Shown: positions 28,073-37,340 of the stretch, piece by piece
Position numbering within the stretch: the first letter of the stretch is position 1
Layout of the letters: every line of letters starts with the position of its first letter
From: Thiosocius teredinicola
GTDB lineage: Bacteria > Pseudomonadota > Gammaproteobacteria > Chromatiales > Chromatiaceae
Assembly: GCF_002009425.1 (NCBI RefSeq)
Contig: NZ_CP019936.1
Coordinates: 3,645,297 to 3,709,296, forward strand
Length of the DNA: 64,000 nucleotides
Direction of reading: 5' to 3'
Notes under the pieces: model-generated
Databases searched by the model: none
Told to the model about the DNA's origin: nothing
The model's input: the letters and a program-made list of their open reading frames with translations, nothing else
Translations under genes and position numbers: made by a program

Positions 28073-29371
28073 TTATTTCATCAGGCGGGTCAACAAGGCC
28101 ATCTCGTTGACCTCTGCCGGTAGCGGGGCCTGCACCTGCCAGCCACCGCCGGGCGCTTCTTCGAGCGGTTTCCCATCTTTATCAAACAATCGTTCCAAAC
28201 GGAACCGGCGATTGCCGCTGGGCGACACCAGTTCCATCTCGTCGCCGACTCGGAACTTGTTCTTCACCTCCAGACGGGTCAGGCCGCTTTCAACGTCGGT
28301 CGACGAAATCTCGGCCACGAACTGCGAGCGCGTACTGCTCGATGCCCCCTGGCGGTAGCTCTGCAATTCATGGGATTCGTGGCGCTGGAAGAAGCCGTCG
28401 GTATATCCACGATTGGCGAGATGTTCCAGCTCATGCAACAACGTCGGATCAAACGGTCGACCCGCAACCGCATCGTCGATCGCACGCCGGTATACCTGTG
28501 TTGTACGCGCCGTGTAGTAGTGCGACTTGGTCCGCCCTTCGATCTTCAGACAATCGACACCGATCTCGGCCAGCCGATGCACATGCTCGACGGCACGCAG
28601 ATCGCGCGAGTTCATGATGTAGGTGCCGTGTTCGTCTTCGAAGATCGGCATGAACTCACCCGGGCGTTCGCGCTCCTCGAGGTAATACACCTCGTCGGCC
28701 TTCGGATGGCGTTTGATCTCGCTGACCGGGATCTCGGCAACCGCATCGAGATCTTCGCGGGCGATCTTGTAATCCCAGCGGCACGAATTGGTACAGGTGC
28801 CCTGGTTGGCGTCACGATGATTGAAGTAGCCGGATAGCAGACAGCGCCCCGAATAGGCGATGCACAAGGCACCGTGCACGAACACCTCGATTTCCATGTC
28901 CGGGCAGGCCTGGCGAATCTCCGCCACCTCGTCCAACGATAACTCGCGCGACAGGATGACGCGTGACAGGCCGACCGATTGCCAGAACTTCACGCCGGCC
29001 GAATTCACTGTGTTGGCTTGTACAGAGAGATGAACGGGCATATCTGGCCAGCGTTCGCGCACAAGCATGATCAGACCCGGGTCTGCCATGATCAGTGCGT
29101 CCGGCCCCATCTCGACGACCGGCTCGATGTCGGCAAGAAAGGTCTTCAGCTTGGCGCCGTGCGGCATGACGTTGGTTGCGACGAAGAACTGGCGACCCTG
29201 CCGGTGCGCCTCGTCGATGCCGGTGCGCAGGTTGTCTTCGAGAAAATCGTTGTTGCGCACCCGCAGGCTGTACCTCGGCATACCCGCATACACCGCATCG
29301 GCCCCATAGGCGAATGCGTAGCGCATGTTGCGCAGGGTTCCGGCGGGGGCCAACAATTCGGGTGTTTTCAT
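28073..29371 (-). CDS. trhP: tRNA uridine hydroxylation protein TrhP (U32 family, YegQ)
   Basis: The 432-residue protein has the U32 peptidase-like barrel: start ELLAPAGTLRNMRYAFAYGADAVYAG, and the cysteine block GRCLLSGYFNHRDANQGTCTNSCRW that binds an iron-sulfur cluster. In E. coli this family (TrhP) makes 5-hydroxyuridine at the tRNA wobble position from prephenate-dependent chemistry. The length and C-terminal extension match the YegQ branch rather than collagenase-like shorter members. Confidence 0.9.
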   Translation of the reverse strand: MKTPELLAPAGTLRNMRYAFAYGADAVYAGMPRYSLRVRNNDFLEDNLRTGIDEAHRQGRQFFVATNVMPHGAKLKTFLADIEPVVEMGPDALIMADPGLIMLVRERWPDMPVHLSVQANTVNSAGVKFWQSVGLSRVILSRELSLDEVAEIRQACPDMEIEVFVHGALCIAYSGRCLLSGYFNHRDANQGTCTNSCRWDYKIAREDLDAVAEIPVSEIKRHPKADEVYYLEERERPGEFMPIFEDEHGTYIMNSRDLRAVEHVHRLAEIGVDCLKIEGRTKSHYYTARTTQVYRRAIDDAVAGRPFDPTLLHELEHLANRGYTDGFFQRHESHELQSYRQGASSSTRSQFVAEISSTDVESGLTRLEVKNKFRVGDEMELVSPSGNRRFRLERLFDKDGKPLEEAPGGGWQVQAPLPAEVNEMALLTRLMK

Positions 29372-29489
29372 CGGGTGCGTATCGATCGACGACAGGCCGG
29401 TGATTATGTCTCAGATTCGGCCGCTGCGCTGCGGTTGCACACCAAAGCTCACAACAAACAGGGAAAAGCCCGGCGATGCCGGCGCCGGC

Positions 29490-30482
29490 CTAGCCGATCG
29501 GGCCGTGACGCGAATACACGGTGATCAGCACCATGATCAGCAAGGCAATCCAGAACGCGATCGAGACCGCCGTCGACTGGCGCGCCTTCTGCTGCTCGTA
29601 CCAGGTTCGCGGGCGGACGCCCTTGGCGAGAAACACCAGCTTGGCCGCGACGATCACGCAGATGACGTTGACCGCGAGCAGCATTGTGGCACCGGCGGCA
29701 AGTTGAAAGAAACCGGCACCGACCAGCAGTCCCATGGTCGCGGCCGGCGGCAGCAGAGCGACCGCAACCATCACCCCGACCAGCGCCGACGACAAGCCCG
29801 TGGTCAATGACAGCACCGCCGCCGCACCGGCGGCCAAAGCCAGCACCGCGCCGTCGAGACCGACGTTGGTGCGGGCGACGATCTCGGTGCTGGCCATCAG
29901 CATCTCACCGCGCGCGATATCCACCGGCCAGGCAAAGCCGATCAATACCGACAGACCGAATGCGACGCCGAGTCCGACCGCGGCAGCCTTGAGCGCCTGA
30001 GCCGTCAGCTTGCTGTCGCCGAGCGTCGAACCGAACGACAGCGCAATGATAGGGCCGAGCAATGGCGCTATCACCATGGCGCCGATCACGACGGCCACGT
30101 TGTCTTCGATCAGGCCGATGGCCGCGACCACGGTCGACAGCACGGTCAGCAGCAGAAAGTTGCCGTCGATGCGACCGCCCTTGCTGATCTGGTTGTAGAG
30201 TTCTTCGCGGGTCGCCGCGGCGCTGGGTGTCGCGTCGGGATCGTGCGGCAGCACGGCGTCAACCGACAACACCACGATGCGGGCGTTCTCGGCGGCACCG
30301 AGAATGTTCTGCACCGCATCGATCACCGTCTGGCGGATATCGTCGCTGACCAACATGCGGAACGAACGTCGACCGTCGTCCGCGGGCGCACCCCACCAGT
30401 AGTCGGTGATCTCGTGTTGGTCGGCGATACCGGCGAGGGTCGCTGTGTTGCCTTCGTCGGCAATGATCTCGATCAGACGCAT
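29490..30482 (-). CDS. DUF389 / TIGR00341 family membrane protein
   Basis: The 330-residue protein has a soluble N-terminal domain (~95 residues, MRLIEIIADEGNTATLAGI) and then about six membrane helices. The conserved sequence NVAVVIGAMVIAPLLGPIIALSFGSTLGD spans the first pair; later comes LPPAATMGLLVGAGFF. Family members are found in many bacteria and no substrate is established. It lies between trhP (about 118 bases downstream) and the strong terminator that closes the soe operon. Confidence 0.85.
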   Translation of the reverse strand: MRLIEIIADEGNTATLAGIADQHEITDYWWGAPADDGRRSFRMLVSDDIRQTVIDAVQNILGAAENARIVVLSVDAVLPHDPDATPSAAATREELYNQISKGGRIDGNFLLLTVLSTVVAAIGLIEDNVAVVIGAMVIAPLLGPIIALSFGSTLGDSKLTAQALKAAAVGLGVAFGLSVLIGFAWPVDIARGEMLMASTEIVARTNVGLDGAVLALAAGAAAVLSLTTGLSSALVGVMVAVALLPPAATMGLLVGAGFFQLAAGATMLLAVNVICVIVAAKLVFLAKGVRPRTWYEQQKARQSTAVSIAFWIALLIMVLITVYSRHGPIG

Positions 30483-30571
30483 TCGTCCCCTTCCCGTGTC
30501 GTCAACTGCTCGGCTCGGGGGATTGTAACGTCAGGCGGATGGGAATAGGTCGCGCCCTGTCATGGCGACGG

Positions 30572-30601
30572 AAAAAAGGCGGTCCGAAGACCGCCTTTTT
30601 T
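30572..30601 (-). terminator. Strong bidirectional intrinsic terminator after soeC
   Basis: A perfect 13-bp stem (AAAAAAGGCGGTC with GACCGCCTTTTTT) encloses CGAA, with six A/T bases on both sides. It lies 9 bases after the soeC stop and ends the soeABC transcript. Confidence 0.9.
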
Positions 30602-30610
30602 CAGCATCGG

Positions 30611-31591
30611 TCAGGCGACCGATTGGTAATAGAGGTTCTGCGGATGCTTGGCCTCGGCGAAGAAATACCAACGCTCGGCCATCAGGCCGACATACTGCGC
30701 GGCGAAGGCCAACAACGGCAGGTAGGCCGATTCCATCAGGTTGGCCATCGCCAGCAGCACGACCGGCACCATGAACACCATTACCGCAAAGAACAGCTTG
30801 ACCATGGTCAGCGTGCCGCCGCTGGCGCCGTGGAAGAACTCGCGCGTATTGAACGAGCCGCCCATGAAACCCATCGACTTCTGGCGGATCGTGGTGTGAC
30901 GTATACCGATGGCGCTGCGCAGCGTCGACTTATGCTTGATGCGCGAATTGCGGTACATCGAAAAACCGCGTGTGATTGCCGCCAAGATCGTGAAGATGAC
31001 CGCCCAGGTGCCGTAAAACACGACCAGGCCAACGCCAGTCCACGCCGAGAACGCAGCCGCCAAGGTGAAGCCCGACGCCAGACCGAACAGGATGAAGTTG
31101 GCGACGGTCAGCGGCGTGTGCCATTCCTGCAGGAAGCGCAGGCTCGCATAGATCATCGCGGTGCAGACGAACAAGATAACCGCCATCAACACGCCAAGCA
31201 CGCCCAGCACCAGTGTCGCGTCAACCGGCAGTTGGCCTTTGATCACGATCCAAGGCTGGGTCCAGCCGAAGTAGTGGCTGATGCCGTAGAGCGCGACCAG
31301 GCCCATGAACGCCGGCAGCGCGATGACTTCACGCGACAGCCACGAGGTACGCCACTTGCTCGCCGCGCGCCACGCACGCTCGGGGTGCCCGAGGTGGAAG
31401 AACGAGGCGAACAACCCGAGCACGAGCAACGCCAGCGACAACAGGCTGCCGGTCGCGTAGAACGACACGCTGTCCTGCGGTGCCAACAGGTTCAACATCG
31501 AATAGAACTGACCGGTGACCAGCGCCATGAACAGGCCCTGGCCCGCGCCGATCAAGGTGGTTAGAAAGATTACCGAAAATGCCGGATGCAT
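30611..31591 (-). CDS. soeC: Sulfite dehydrogenase membrane anchor SoeC (DmsC family)
   Basis: The 326-residue protein has about eight membrane helices and the DmsC-type start MHPAFSVIFLTTLIGAGQGLF. The central HLGHPERAWRAASKWRTSWLSREV is the family signature. It anchors the SoeAB dimer to the cytoplasmic face of the inner membrane and passes electrons to the quinone pool. It is the third gene of a soeA-soeB-soeC operon, 33 bases after soeB. DmsC-type anchors also serve DMSO and polysulfide reductases; the lack of a Tat signal on SoeA and the paralogue lengths favour SoeC. Confidence 0.85.
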   Translation of the reverse strand: MHPAFSVIFLTTLIGAGQGLFMALVTGQFYSMLNLLAPQDSVSFYATGSLLSLALLVLGLFASFFHLGHPERAWRAASKWRTSWLSREVIALPAFMGLVALYGISHYFGWTQPWIVIKGQLPVDATLVLGVLGVLMAVILFVCTAMIYASLRFLQEWHTPLTVANFILFGLASGFTLAAAFSAWTGVGLVVFYGTWAVIFTILAAITRGFSMYRNSRIKHKSTLRSAIGIRHTTIRQKSMGFMGGSFNTREFFHGASGGTLTMVKLFFAVMVFMVPVVLLAMANLMESAYLPLLAFAAQYVGLMAERWYFFAEAKHPQNLYYQSVA

Positions 31592-31624
31592 CTGAATTCT
31601 CCAGTTTCCACAAGGCGGCGCGAC

Positions 31625-32347
31625 TTAGAACGCGACGTCGTCCAGGGTTTCGCCTTCTGCCGCCGGCAGCGGGGCTTCTTTCTTCAGCGGGTTGTCCGCG
31701 CGCTCCAGTTCGTCGTCGAAGATCTGGATGCGGGTCTTGCGCCGCGGCAGGTAGTGATTCGCCGGTTGCGTACCCCACTCGGGCATCAGCTGGTAGCCGC
31801 CGTTCTCACGGATCGCCATCGAGACCTCGGAATCCGGATCGTGCACATCGCCGAACAGACGTGCACTGGTCGGGCACGACAACACGCACGCCGGGCGACG
31901 CTCTTTCTCGGGCAACGACTGATCGGTGATGCGGTCGATGCACAAGGTGCACTTCTTCATCACCTTCTGCTGCTCGTCGATCTCGCGCACGCCGTAGGGG
32001 CACGCCCACGAGCAATACTTACAACCGATGCACTTGTCGTAGTCGACCAGCACTACACCGTTGTCTTCTCGCTTGTACGATGCCCCCGTCGGGCAAACCG
32101 GTACGCAAGGCGGCTCTTCGCAATGCAGGCAACTCTTTGGGAAGTGCACGGTTTCGGTGTTGGGATACTCACCAACCTCGAACATCTGTACGCGGTTGAA
32201 GAAAGTACCGGTGGGATCGGCGTCGTATGGACGCTGGTCGACCATCGTGCCGGCCCAGCCGGAGGTATTCCATTCTTTGCAGGACATCACGCAGGCGTGG
32301 CAACCCACGCAGACGTTCAGATCGATAACTAATGCTAGTTGGGTCAT
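31625..32347 (-). CDS. soeB: Sulfite dehydrogenase iron-sulfur subunit SoeB
   Basis: The 240-residue cytoplasmic protein has four cysteine groups for four [4Fe-4S] clusters: CVGCHACVMSC (starting at Cys 13), CLHCEEPPCVPVCP, CIGCKYCSWACPYG and a later CTLCIDRI/CVLSCP pair. It transfers electrons from the molybdenum centre of SoeA to SoeC. It starts 18 bases after the soeA stop and shares its transcript. Confidence 0.9.
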   Translation of the reverse strand: MTQLALVIDLNVCVGCHACVMSCKEWNTSGWAGTMVDQRPYDADPTGTFFNRVQMFEVGEYPNTETVHFPKSCLHCEEPPCVPVCPTGASYKREDNGVVLVDYDKCIGCKYCSWACPYGVREIDEQQKVMKKCTLCIDRITDQSLPEKERRPACVLSCPTSARLFGDVHDPDSEVSMAIRENGGYQLMPEWGTQPANHYLPRRKTRIQIFDDELERADNPLKKEAPLPAAEGETLDDVAF

Positions 32348-32365
32348 TTTATTACTACCTTCCCC

Positions 32366-35272
32366 TTACTCGATGCCCGTCTTGCGGCGGAACACCCCGG
32401 CAAAATAGGCCTGCCACTTGCCGCGCTTGCGATCCTGCCCCGGCACGCGACGCTGCGCGTCGAACTGCGGGAAACTGACAGCCGGTTCGCCCTCTTCGGC
32501 CTTGTAGACTTTGACGCGCACGTCGAACCAGGCCGCCTGGCCGGTGACCGGGTCGGAGTTCGACAAGTGCGGCCCCGCTTCGCACGGCGGCAGTTCTTCC
32601 GAGATCACGTGGTTCAGCAGGAAGCCTTTCTGCGATTCGTTCGCCTTCGGGGTCAGACCCCAGGCTCCTGCGGCCTTGCCGATGGCATTCCAGGTCCAGA
32701 CCGTGCCCGGCTCGACCGACTCTGAGAAACGCGCCATGCAACGTACCTTGCCGTGCGGCGACTCGACCCACACCCAGTCACCGTCCTCGAAGCCTTTGGC
32801 TGCACCCAGCTTGGGGCTCATGAACAGATAGTTGTAGGTGTGGATCTGACGCAGCCAGGCGTTCTGGCTGTCCCACGAGTGGTACATCGCCATCGGACGC
32901 TGGGTCAGCGCATTCAACGGGTACTCGTGGGTGTCGACCAGTTCGGACTCGAGCGTCTCGTGATAGAACGGCAGCGGATCGAAATAGGTTTCGACGCGCT
33001 TGGCCAGGTGCTTCGGCGGCTGCTTGCCCGGACGCTTGCCTTGTGCGGCAAGACGGAACTTCTGCAGCACCTCGGAATAGATGTGCACGTTGATCGGCTC
33101 GGCGTAACGCGTCATACCGTGGGCACGTGCCCATTCGAGGTAACCCTTGTTCCAGTTACGCATGTACTGGTACGACTTGGGCAACTCGTAATGGAACACG
33201 CAGTTGTTCTTGGCGTACATCTCCCACTGGCGCGGGTTCGGTTCGCCTTTGAGGAACTTCTCGCCACCTTTACCGCGCCAGCCCGACAGGAAGCCGATAC
33301 CGGAGCCCGGCGAGGTCTCGTAGTTGACGACAAAGTCCGGGTAGTCGCGGAACTTGCGCGAGCCATCGTCGTTGACGAAGGCCGGCAGACCGAGGCGCGA
33401 ACCCATCTCGATCAGCACTTCCTGGAACGGCTTGCACTCGCCTTTCGGCGGTACGACCGGCACACGCACCGAATCGCACGGACCGTCGAATTCGGAGATC
33501 GGGCGATCGAGCATCGACAGGGCATCGTGACGTTCGAGGTAGGTGGTGTCGGGCAACACGAGGTCGGCAAACGCCACCGTCTCCGACTGGAAGGCATCGC
33601 AGACGATGATGAACGGAATCTTGTATTCGCCGTTCTCGTCCTTGTCGACCAGCATCTCGCGGGTTTTGTCGGTGTTCATCGACGAATTCCATGCCATGTT
33701 CGCCATGAACAACAGCAGGGTGTCGATCTTGTAGGGGTCGCCGCGCCACGCGTTGGTGATCACGTTGTGCATCAGGCCGTGCACCGACAGCGGGTATTCC
33801 CAGGAGAACGCCTTGTCGATACGCACCGGGTTGCCCTGGTCGTCGACGAACAGGTCGTTCGGATCGGCCGGCCAACCGAGCGGCATGCCGTCGAGCGGCG
33901 TGTTCGGCTGCACACCCTCCGGACCTTTCGGCGGCTTGGGGCAAGGCGGGATCGGACGCGGGAACGGCGCCTTGTGGCGGAAACCACCGGGACGATCGAT
34001 GGTACCGAGGATGGTCATCAGCACACCGAGTGCGCGGATCGTCTGGAAACCGTTCGAGTGTGCGGCCAGACCGCGCATCGAGTGGAACGCAACCGGGTTG
34101 CCGACTACCGAGCTGTGCTCGCGGCCCCATACATCGGTCCACTGGATCGGCAGTTCGATCTTCTGGTCACGCGCGGTGACGCCCATCTCGTGGGCGAGTC
34201 GGCGAATGGTCTCGGCCGGGATACCGGTGATACCGGCGGCCCATTCCGGCGTGTATTCGGCGACGCGCTCTTTGAGCATCTGGAAGGCCGTCTTGACCGG
34301 CTTGCCGTCGACTTCGTAGCTGCCCAGCAAGAACGGGTCGCAGCTTTCGCAACGCACATCGACCGGACCGTTGGTCTTACGGTCCCACCACAGTTTGTTC
34401 TGCGCATCGAAACAACCCTCCTCGACCGGACGGTTGGTGCGAATGAACATACCGTAGTCATCCGCAGCGGTATCCAGGTTCACCAACTCGGCGGCGTTGG
34501 TGTAATCGACCAGGAACTCGCGGTCATACAGGCCCTGAGAGATGATCTCGTGGGTGATCGCCAGCATCAGCGCACCGTCGGTGCCCGGCTTGATCGGCAC
34601 CCACTCGTCGGCGATCGCCGAATAACCGGTACGCACCGGGTTGATCGAGATAAAGCGACCGCCGCGACGTTTGAACTTGGAGATCGCCATCTTCAACGGA
34701 TTGGAGTGGTGATCTTCGGCGGTACCGATCATCACGAACAGCTTGGCGCGATCCAGGTCGGGGCCGCCGAACTCCCAGAACGAACCACCAATCGTGTAGA
34801 TCAGGCCGGCCGCCATGTTGACCGAGCAGAAGCCGCCGTGCGCTGCGTAGTTCGGCGTACCGAACTGCTTGGCGAACATGCCGGTCAGCGCCTGCATCTG
34901 GTCGCGTCCGGTGAACAGGGCGAACTTCTTCGGATCTTCGGCGCGCAGCTTGACGAGGCGCTCTTCCATGATCTGGAACGCGCGGTCCCACGAGATCTCT
35001 TCGAAATCGGATTCGCCACGCTTGCCGTTCGGTTTGCGCATCAACGGCTTGGTGATACGCGCCGGCGAGTACTGCTTCATGATGCCCGAGGCACCCTTGG
35101 CGCAGATCACACCCTTGTTCAACGGGTGTTCGGGGTTACCTTCGATGTGTCGCACCTCGCCATCGCGCAGGGTGACACGTATCCCACAACGGCAGGCGCA
35201 CATATAGCAGGTCGTGTTTTTGACCTCGCGATTACCTACCTCGGATTCGACACTCAAAACGGGATCCAACAT
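32366..35272 (-). CDS. soeA: Sulfite dehydrogenase molybdopterin subunit SoeA
   Basis: The 968-residue protein is a DMSO-reductase-family molybdoenzyme. The N-terminal [4Fe-4S] motif is Cys22-x2-Cys25-x3-Cys29-x27-Cys57; MGD-binding segments follow, including GRDQMQALTGMFAKQFG and the C-terminal NALTQRPMAMYHSWDSQNAW. There is no twin-arginine signal, so it acts in the cytoplasm. That is a trait of SoeABC, which oxidises sulfite to sulfate with electrons to quinone in purple and colourless sulfur bacteria. The operon order A-B-C fits. Alternatives (polysulfide, tetrathionate or DMSO reductase) are less likely because those catalytic subunits are usually exported by Tat. An AT-rich region precedes the start codon. 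Confidence 0.88.
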   Translation of the reverse strand: MLDPVLSVESEVGNREVKNTTCYMCACRCGIRVTLRDGEVRHIEGNPEHPLNKGVICAKGASGIMKQYSPARITKPLMRKPNGKRGESDFEEISWDRAFQIMEERLVKLRAEDPKKFALFTGRDQMQALTGMFAKQFGTPNYAAHGGFCSVNMAAGLIYTIGGSFWEFGGPDLDRAKLFVMIGTAEDHHSNPLKMAISKFKRRGGRFISINPVRTGYSAIADEWVPIKPGTDGALMLAITHEIISQGLYDREFLVDYTNAAELVNLDTAADDYGMFIRTNRPVEEGCFDAQNKLWWDRKTNGPVDVRCESCDPFLLGSYEVDGKPVKTAFQMLKERVAEYTPEWAAGITGIPAETIRRLAHEMGVTARDQKIELPIQWTDVWGREHSSVVGNPVAFHSMRGLAAHSNGFQTIRALGVLMTILGTIDRPGGFRHKAPFPRPIPPCPKPPKGPEGVQPNTPLDGMPLGWPADPNDLFVDDQGNPVRIDKAFSWEYPLSVHGLMHNVITNAWRGDPYKIDTLLLFMANMAWNSSMNTDKTREMLVDKDENGEYKIPFIIVCDAFQSETVAFADLVLPDTTYLERHDALSMLDRPISEFDGPCDSVRVPVVPPKGECKPFQEVLIEMGSRLGLPAFVNDDGSRKFRDYPDFVVNYETSPGSGIGFLSGWRGKGGEKFLKGEPNPRQWEMYAKNNCVFHYELPKSYQYMRNWNKGYLEWARAHGMTRYAEPINVHIYSEVLQKFRLAAQGKRPGKQPPKHLAKRVETYFDPLPFYHETLESELVDTHEYPLNALTQRPMAMYHSWDSQNAWLRQIHTYNYLFMSPKLGAAKGFEDGDWVWVESPHGKVRCMARFSESVEPGTVWTWNAIGKAAGAWGLTPKANESQKGFLLNHVISEELPPCEAGPHLSNSDPVTGQAAWFDVRVKVYKAEEGEPAVSFPQFDAQRRVPGQDRKRGKWQAYFAGVFRRKTGIE

Positions 35273-35499
35273 GCCCTAACCTTTTGATTTATGACCTATT
35301 AAGGCGCTTTTATGAAAACAATCTAACATTCTAATATTCGCTATGCCTAATATCAAACCGCGCAGCCGATCGGGGCGTCTCGATGCTCCGCGCAGCGACT
35401 CGCAGACATGCGAATACCCTTGTGCCGCAACGCCTGCAGCGACGTCCGGCACATACCCGTCAGTTTTTTGTGTTTTTAGAATTCAGTCGCGGCCGGCGC

Positions 35500-35985
35500 T
35501 CAGTAGCGGAACTTGCGCACCAATTGGTAGCCGTGCTGGTCGGGTTTCCATCCCCAGAAGTAAGACTGTAGATCACGCAGCGCGTCCCATTCGGCCTCTT
35601 TATAAGAGGAGGCACTGAAACCGCAGCCCATCGCCGAACGCTGGCGATCGCGGAAATCGGTGAACTCACTGCGGATGACGATGACGAAGGCGTGCTCAAG
35701 ATTGGACAGGTTCTGCGCGCGAATCACGTCGAGGTGCTTGAGGTAGTCGCCGTATCCCTTGTCGCGCAGCTCGGCCTCAGCCTGTTCTTGCGCTTCGACC
35801 GGGTGCGACTTGCCGTAGACCAGGGCGTAATCGAGTGTTTCACCCTGATACTTGGCCATCACGCACGCCGCGCCGCCGGCCATTACCGGCGAACCCCAGA
35901 AAAGGATGAATCCCAACACCACAACGATACGCAACACTCGAAGACTCCCCGCGGTTTCCCCTAACAGAGATCGGTCTGACGGCAT
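35500..35985 (-). CDS. Exported protein of unknown function
   Basis: The 161-residue protein has an N-terminal hydrophobic segment (residues ~17-37, LRIVVVLGFILFWGSPVMAGG) that looks like a signal peptide. The mature part has few features: KYQGETLDYALVYGKSHP, then an Ala/Glu-rich helix, and a C-terminal aromatic stretch FWGWKPDQHGYQLV. One Cys pair (Cys 42 and one near 120) could form a disulfide. I do not recognise the family. The start is placed at ATG 35985 rather than the TTG one codon upstream. It is divergent from the WD40 lipoprotein. The 227 bases between it and soeA hold no other gene. Confidence 0.65.
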   Translation of the reverse strand: MPSDRSLLGETAGSLRVLRIVVVLGFILFWGSPVMAGGAACVMAKYQGETLDYALVYGKSHPVEAQEQAEAELRDKGYGDYLKHLDVIRAQNLSNLEHAFVIVIRSEFTDFRDRQRSAMGCGFSASSYKEAEWDALRDLQSYFWGWKPDQHGYQLVRKFRY

Positions 35986-36065
35986 CAACCTTTAACGGCC
36001 TTTCAATGCGCCGCCAAACGCTGCAAGCTTGCCCGATCAGGTTGATCGGTTCGGTGATGGTGCTC

Positions 36066-37067
36066 ATGACGACATTCCACACGACAAAGTATGCGTGCAG
36101 TTCGCGGCTGGCGATCGCCGGCGTGTGGCTCGCGCTGAGCTTGTCTCTACTCGGCTGCCAATCCAAGCCGGAGCGTCCCGCCGACCTGATCATCTCCGAC
36201 GCACACGGCGGCGGCAGCGTGTTGGCGACCAGTCCGGACTCGACACTCGTGGCCTCCGGCGGTTGGGCCGGCCGCATCCGCCTGTGGCGTCTAGAGAGTG
36301 GTCAGCGCTACGCCGGCTGGAACGCACACAAAGGCAACGTGACCGGACTGATCTTTTTAAGGGCACAACCCGGTCAAACGCAACGCCTGCTCAGCAGCGG
36401 ATACGACGGGCGGATCGCGATCTGGTCGGCGACCGGAAGGCTGCTGAGTGAGTGGCAAACCCTCAGCCCGATCACCGCGCTCACCGCGACACCCGATCAG
36501 TCGCTGTTCATCAGCGGACACAAAGACGGCAGCGTGCGTGCGTGGAATCCCGACGGTGAGTCCGTCGCCGCCTGGACGAACCTGCACGGCGACTATGTCC
36601 GTGCCTTGGCCAGCGATGGCGAAAGACTCGCATCATCGGGTGGTGACGGCGCGGTCTTCGCGTGGCGTGTCGACACCCCTCCCCTACGGCTCGATGCCCC
36701 ACCCAGCGACGCACGCACCCTGCTGTTCAGCGACGACGGTTCAAACCTGCTCGGCGCCGGTTGGTTTCGACTGTTCCGTTGGCATTTGAGCGACGGTCAT
36801 CTGGATACCATCGCCACCGAACACCAGGGGATCATCAACGATCTCGCCTACCTCAACGATGGGCGACTCGCCAGCATCAGCCGCCAGACCGACAGCGCCG
36901 TGTTGATACTCGAAGCGGGCAGCGGTCGCACCCTGGAAAGGCTGCAACAACACGACCTGTGCGGAACCTCCGTCTCACCGTCGCCCGACGGTCGCTATCT
37001 AACGACCAGCAGTGATGACGCCAGCGTACGGATCTGGCAGCTGCCGCCTGCCGGCGCCGCGCATTGA
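36066..37067 (+). CDS. WD40-repeat lipoprotein
   Basis: The protein carries a lipoprotein signal (SRLAIAGVWLALSLSLLGCQ, lipobox Leu-Leu-Gly-Cys), so it should be lipid-anchored in the periplasm. The rest forms about six to seven WD40 blades: TLVASGGWAGRIRLWRL, RLLSSGYDGRIAIWSA, SLFISGHKDGSVRAWNP, RLASSGGDGAVFAWRV and finally YLTTSSDDASVRIWQLP. It is a scaffold with no catalytic residue visible; the partner is unknown. The frame is open from 36006, but the ATG at 36066 gives a normal-length signal peptide. The sucrose operon begins 273 bases downstream. Confidence 0.8.
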   Translation: MTTFHTTKYACSSRLAIAGVWLALSLSLLGCQSKPERPADLIISDAHGGGSVLATSPDSTLVASGGWAGRIRLWRLESGQRYAGWNAHKGNVTGLIFLRAQPGQTQRLLSSGYDGRIAIWSATGRLLSEWQTLSPITALTATPDQSLFISGHKDGSVRAWNPDGESVAAWTNLHGDYVRALASDGERLASSGGDGAVFAWRVDTPPLRLDAPPSDARTLLFSDDGSNLLGAGWFRLFRWHLSDGHLDTIATEHQGIINDLAYLNDGRLASISRQTDSAVLILEAGSGRTLERLQQHDLCGTSVSPSPDGRYLTTSSDDASVRIWQLPPAGAAH

Positions 37068-37340
37068 ACAAACCACTCAGCACGCCTGCAACCCCGTCCG
37101 CATAGCCACCGCGTCGATCACAGGTACAACCCTTGATGCAGAAGCGCCAACTTCTGCTGAAAGCCCGCGTATAACGGTCAACTACCAGACCTGTGACTTA
37201 ATGCCGGTGCAATATGTCGGCTAAAGGCGGCTACCCCGCTTGGCATCGTGTGCCGCTTTCCCGACAATAGACATGAATCCATTGGCAAAGGACGTAAACA
37301 CCATCATGTTGTCACTGCCAAACACGGTGATCGGGGCGCT

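Noticed and set aside
30611..35272. Polysulfide, tetrathionate or DMSO reductase in place of SoeABC
   Set aside because: The catalytic subunit has no Tat signal, so the complex faces the cytoplasm, which fits SoeABC better. A phylogeny would settle it.
32753..35287. 844-codon frame on the plus strand opposite soeA
   Set aside because: It is an antisense shadow of soeA in GC-rich sequence: rich in Arg, His and Val with no domain, while soeA on the minus strand has all expected motifs.
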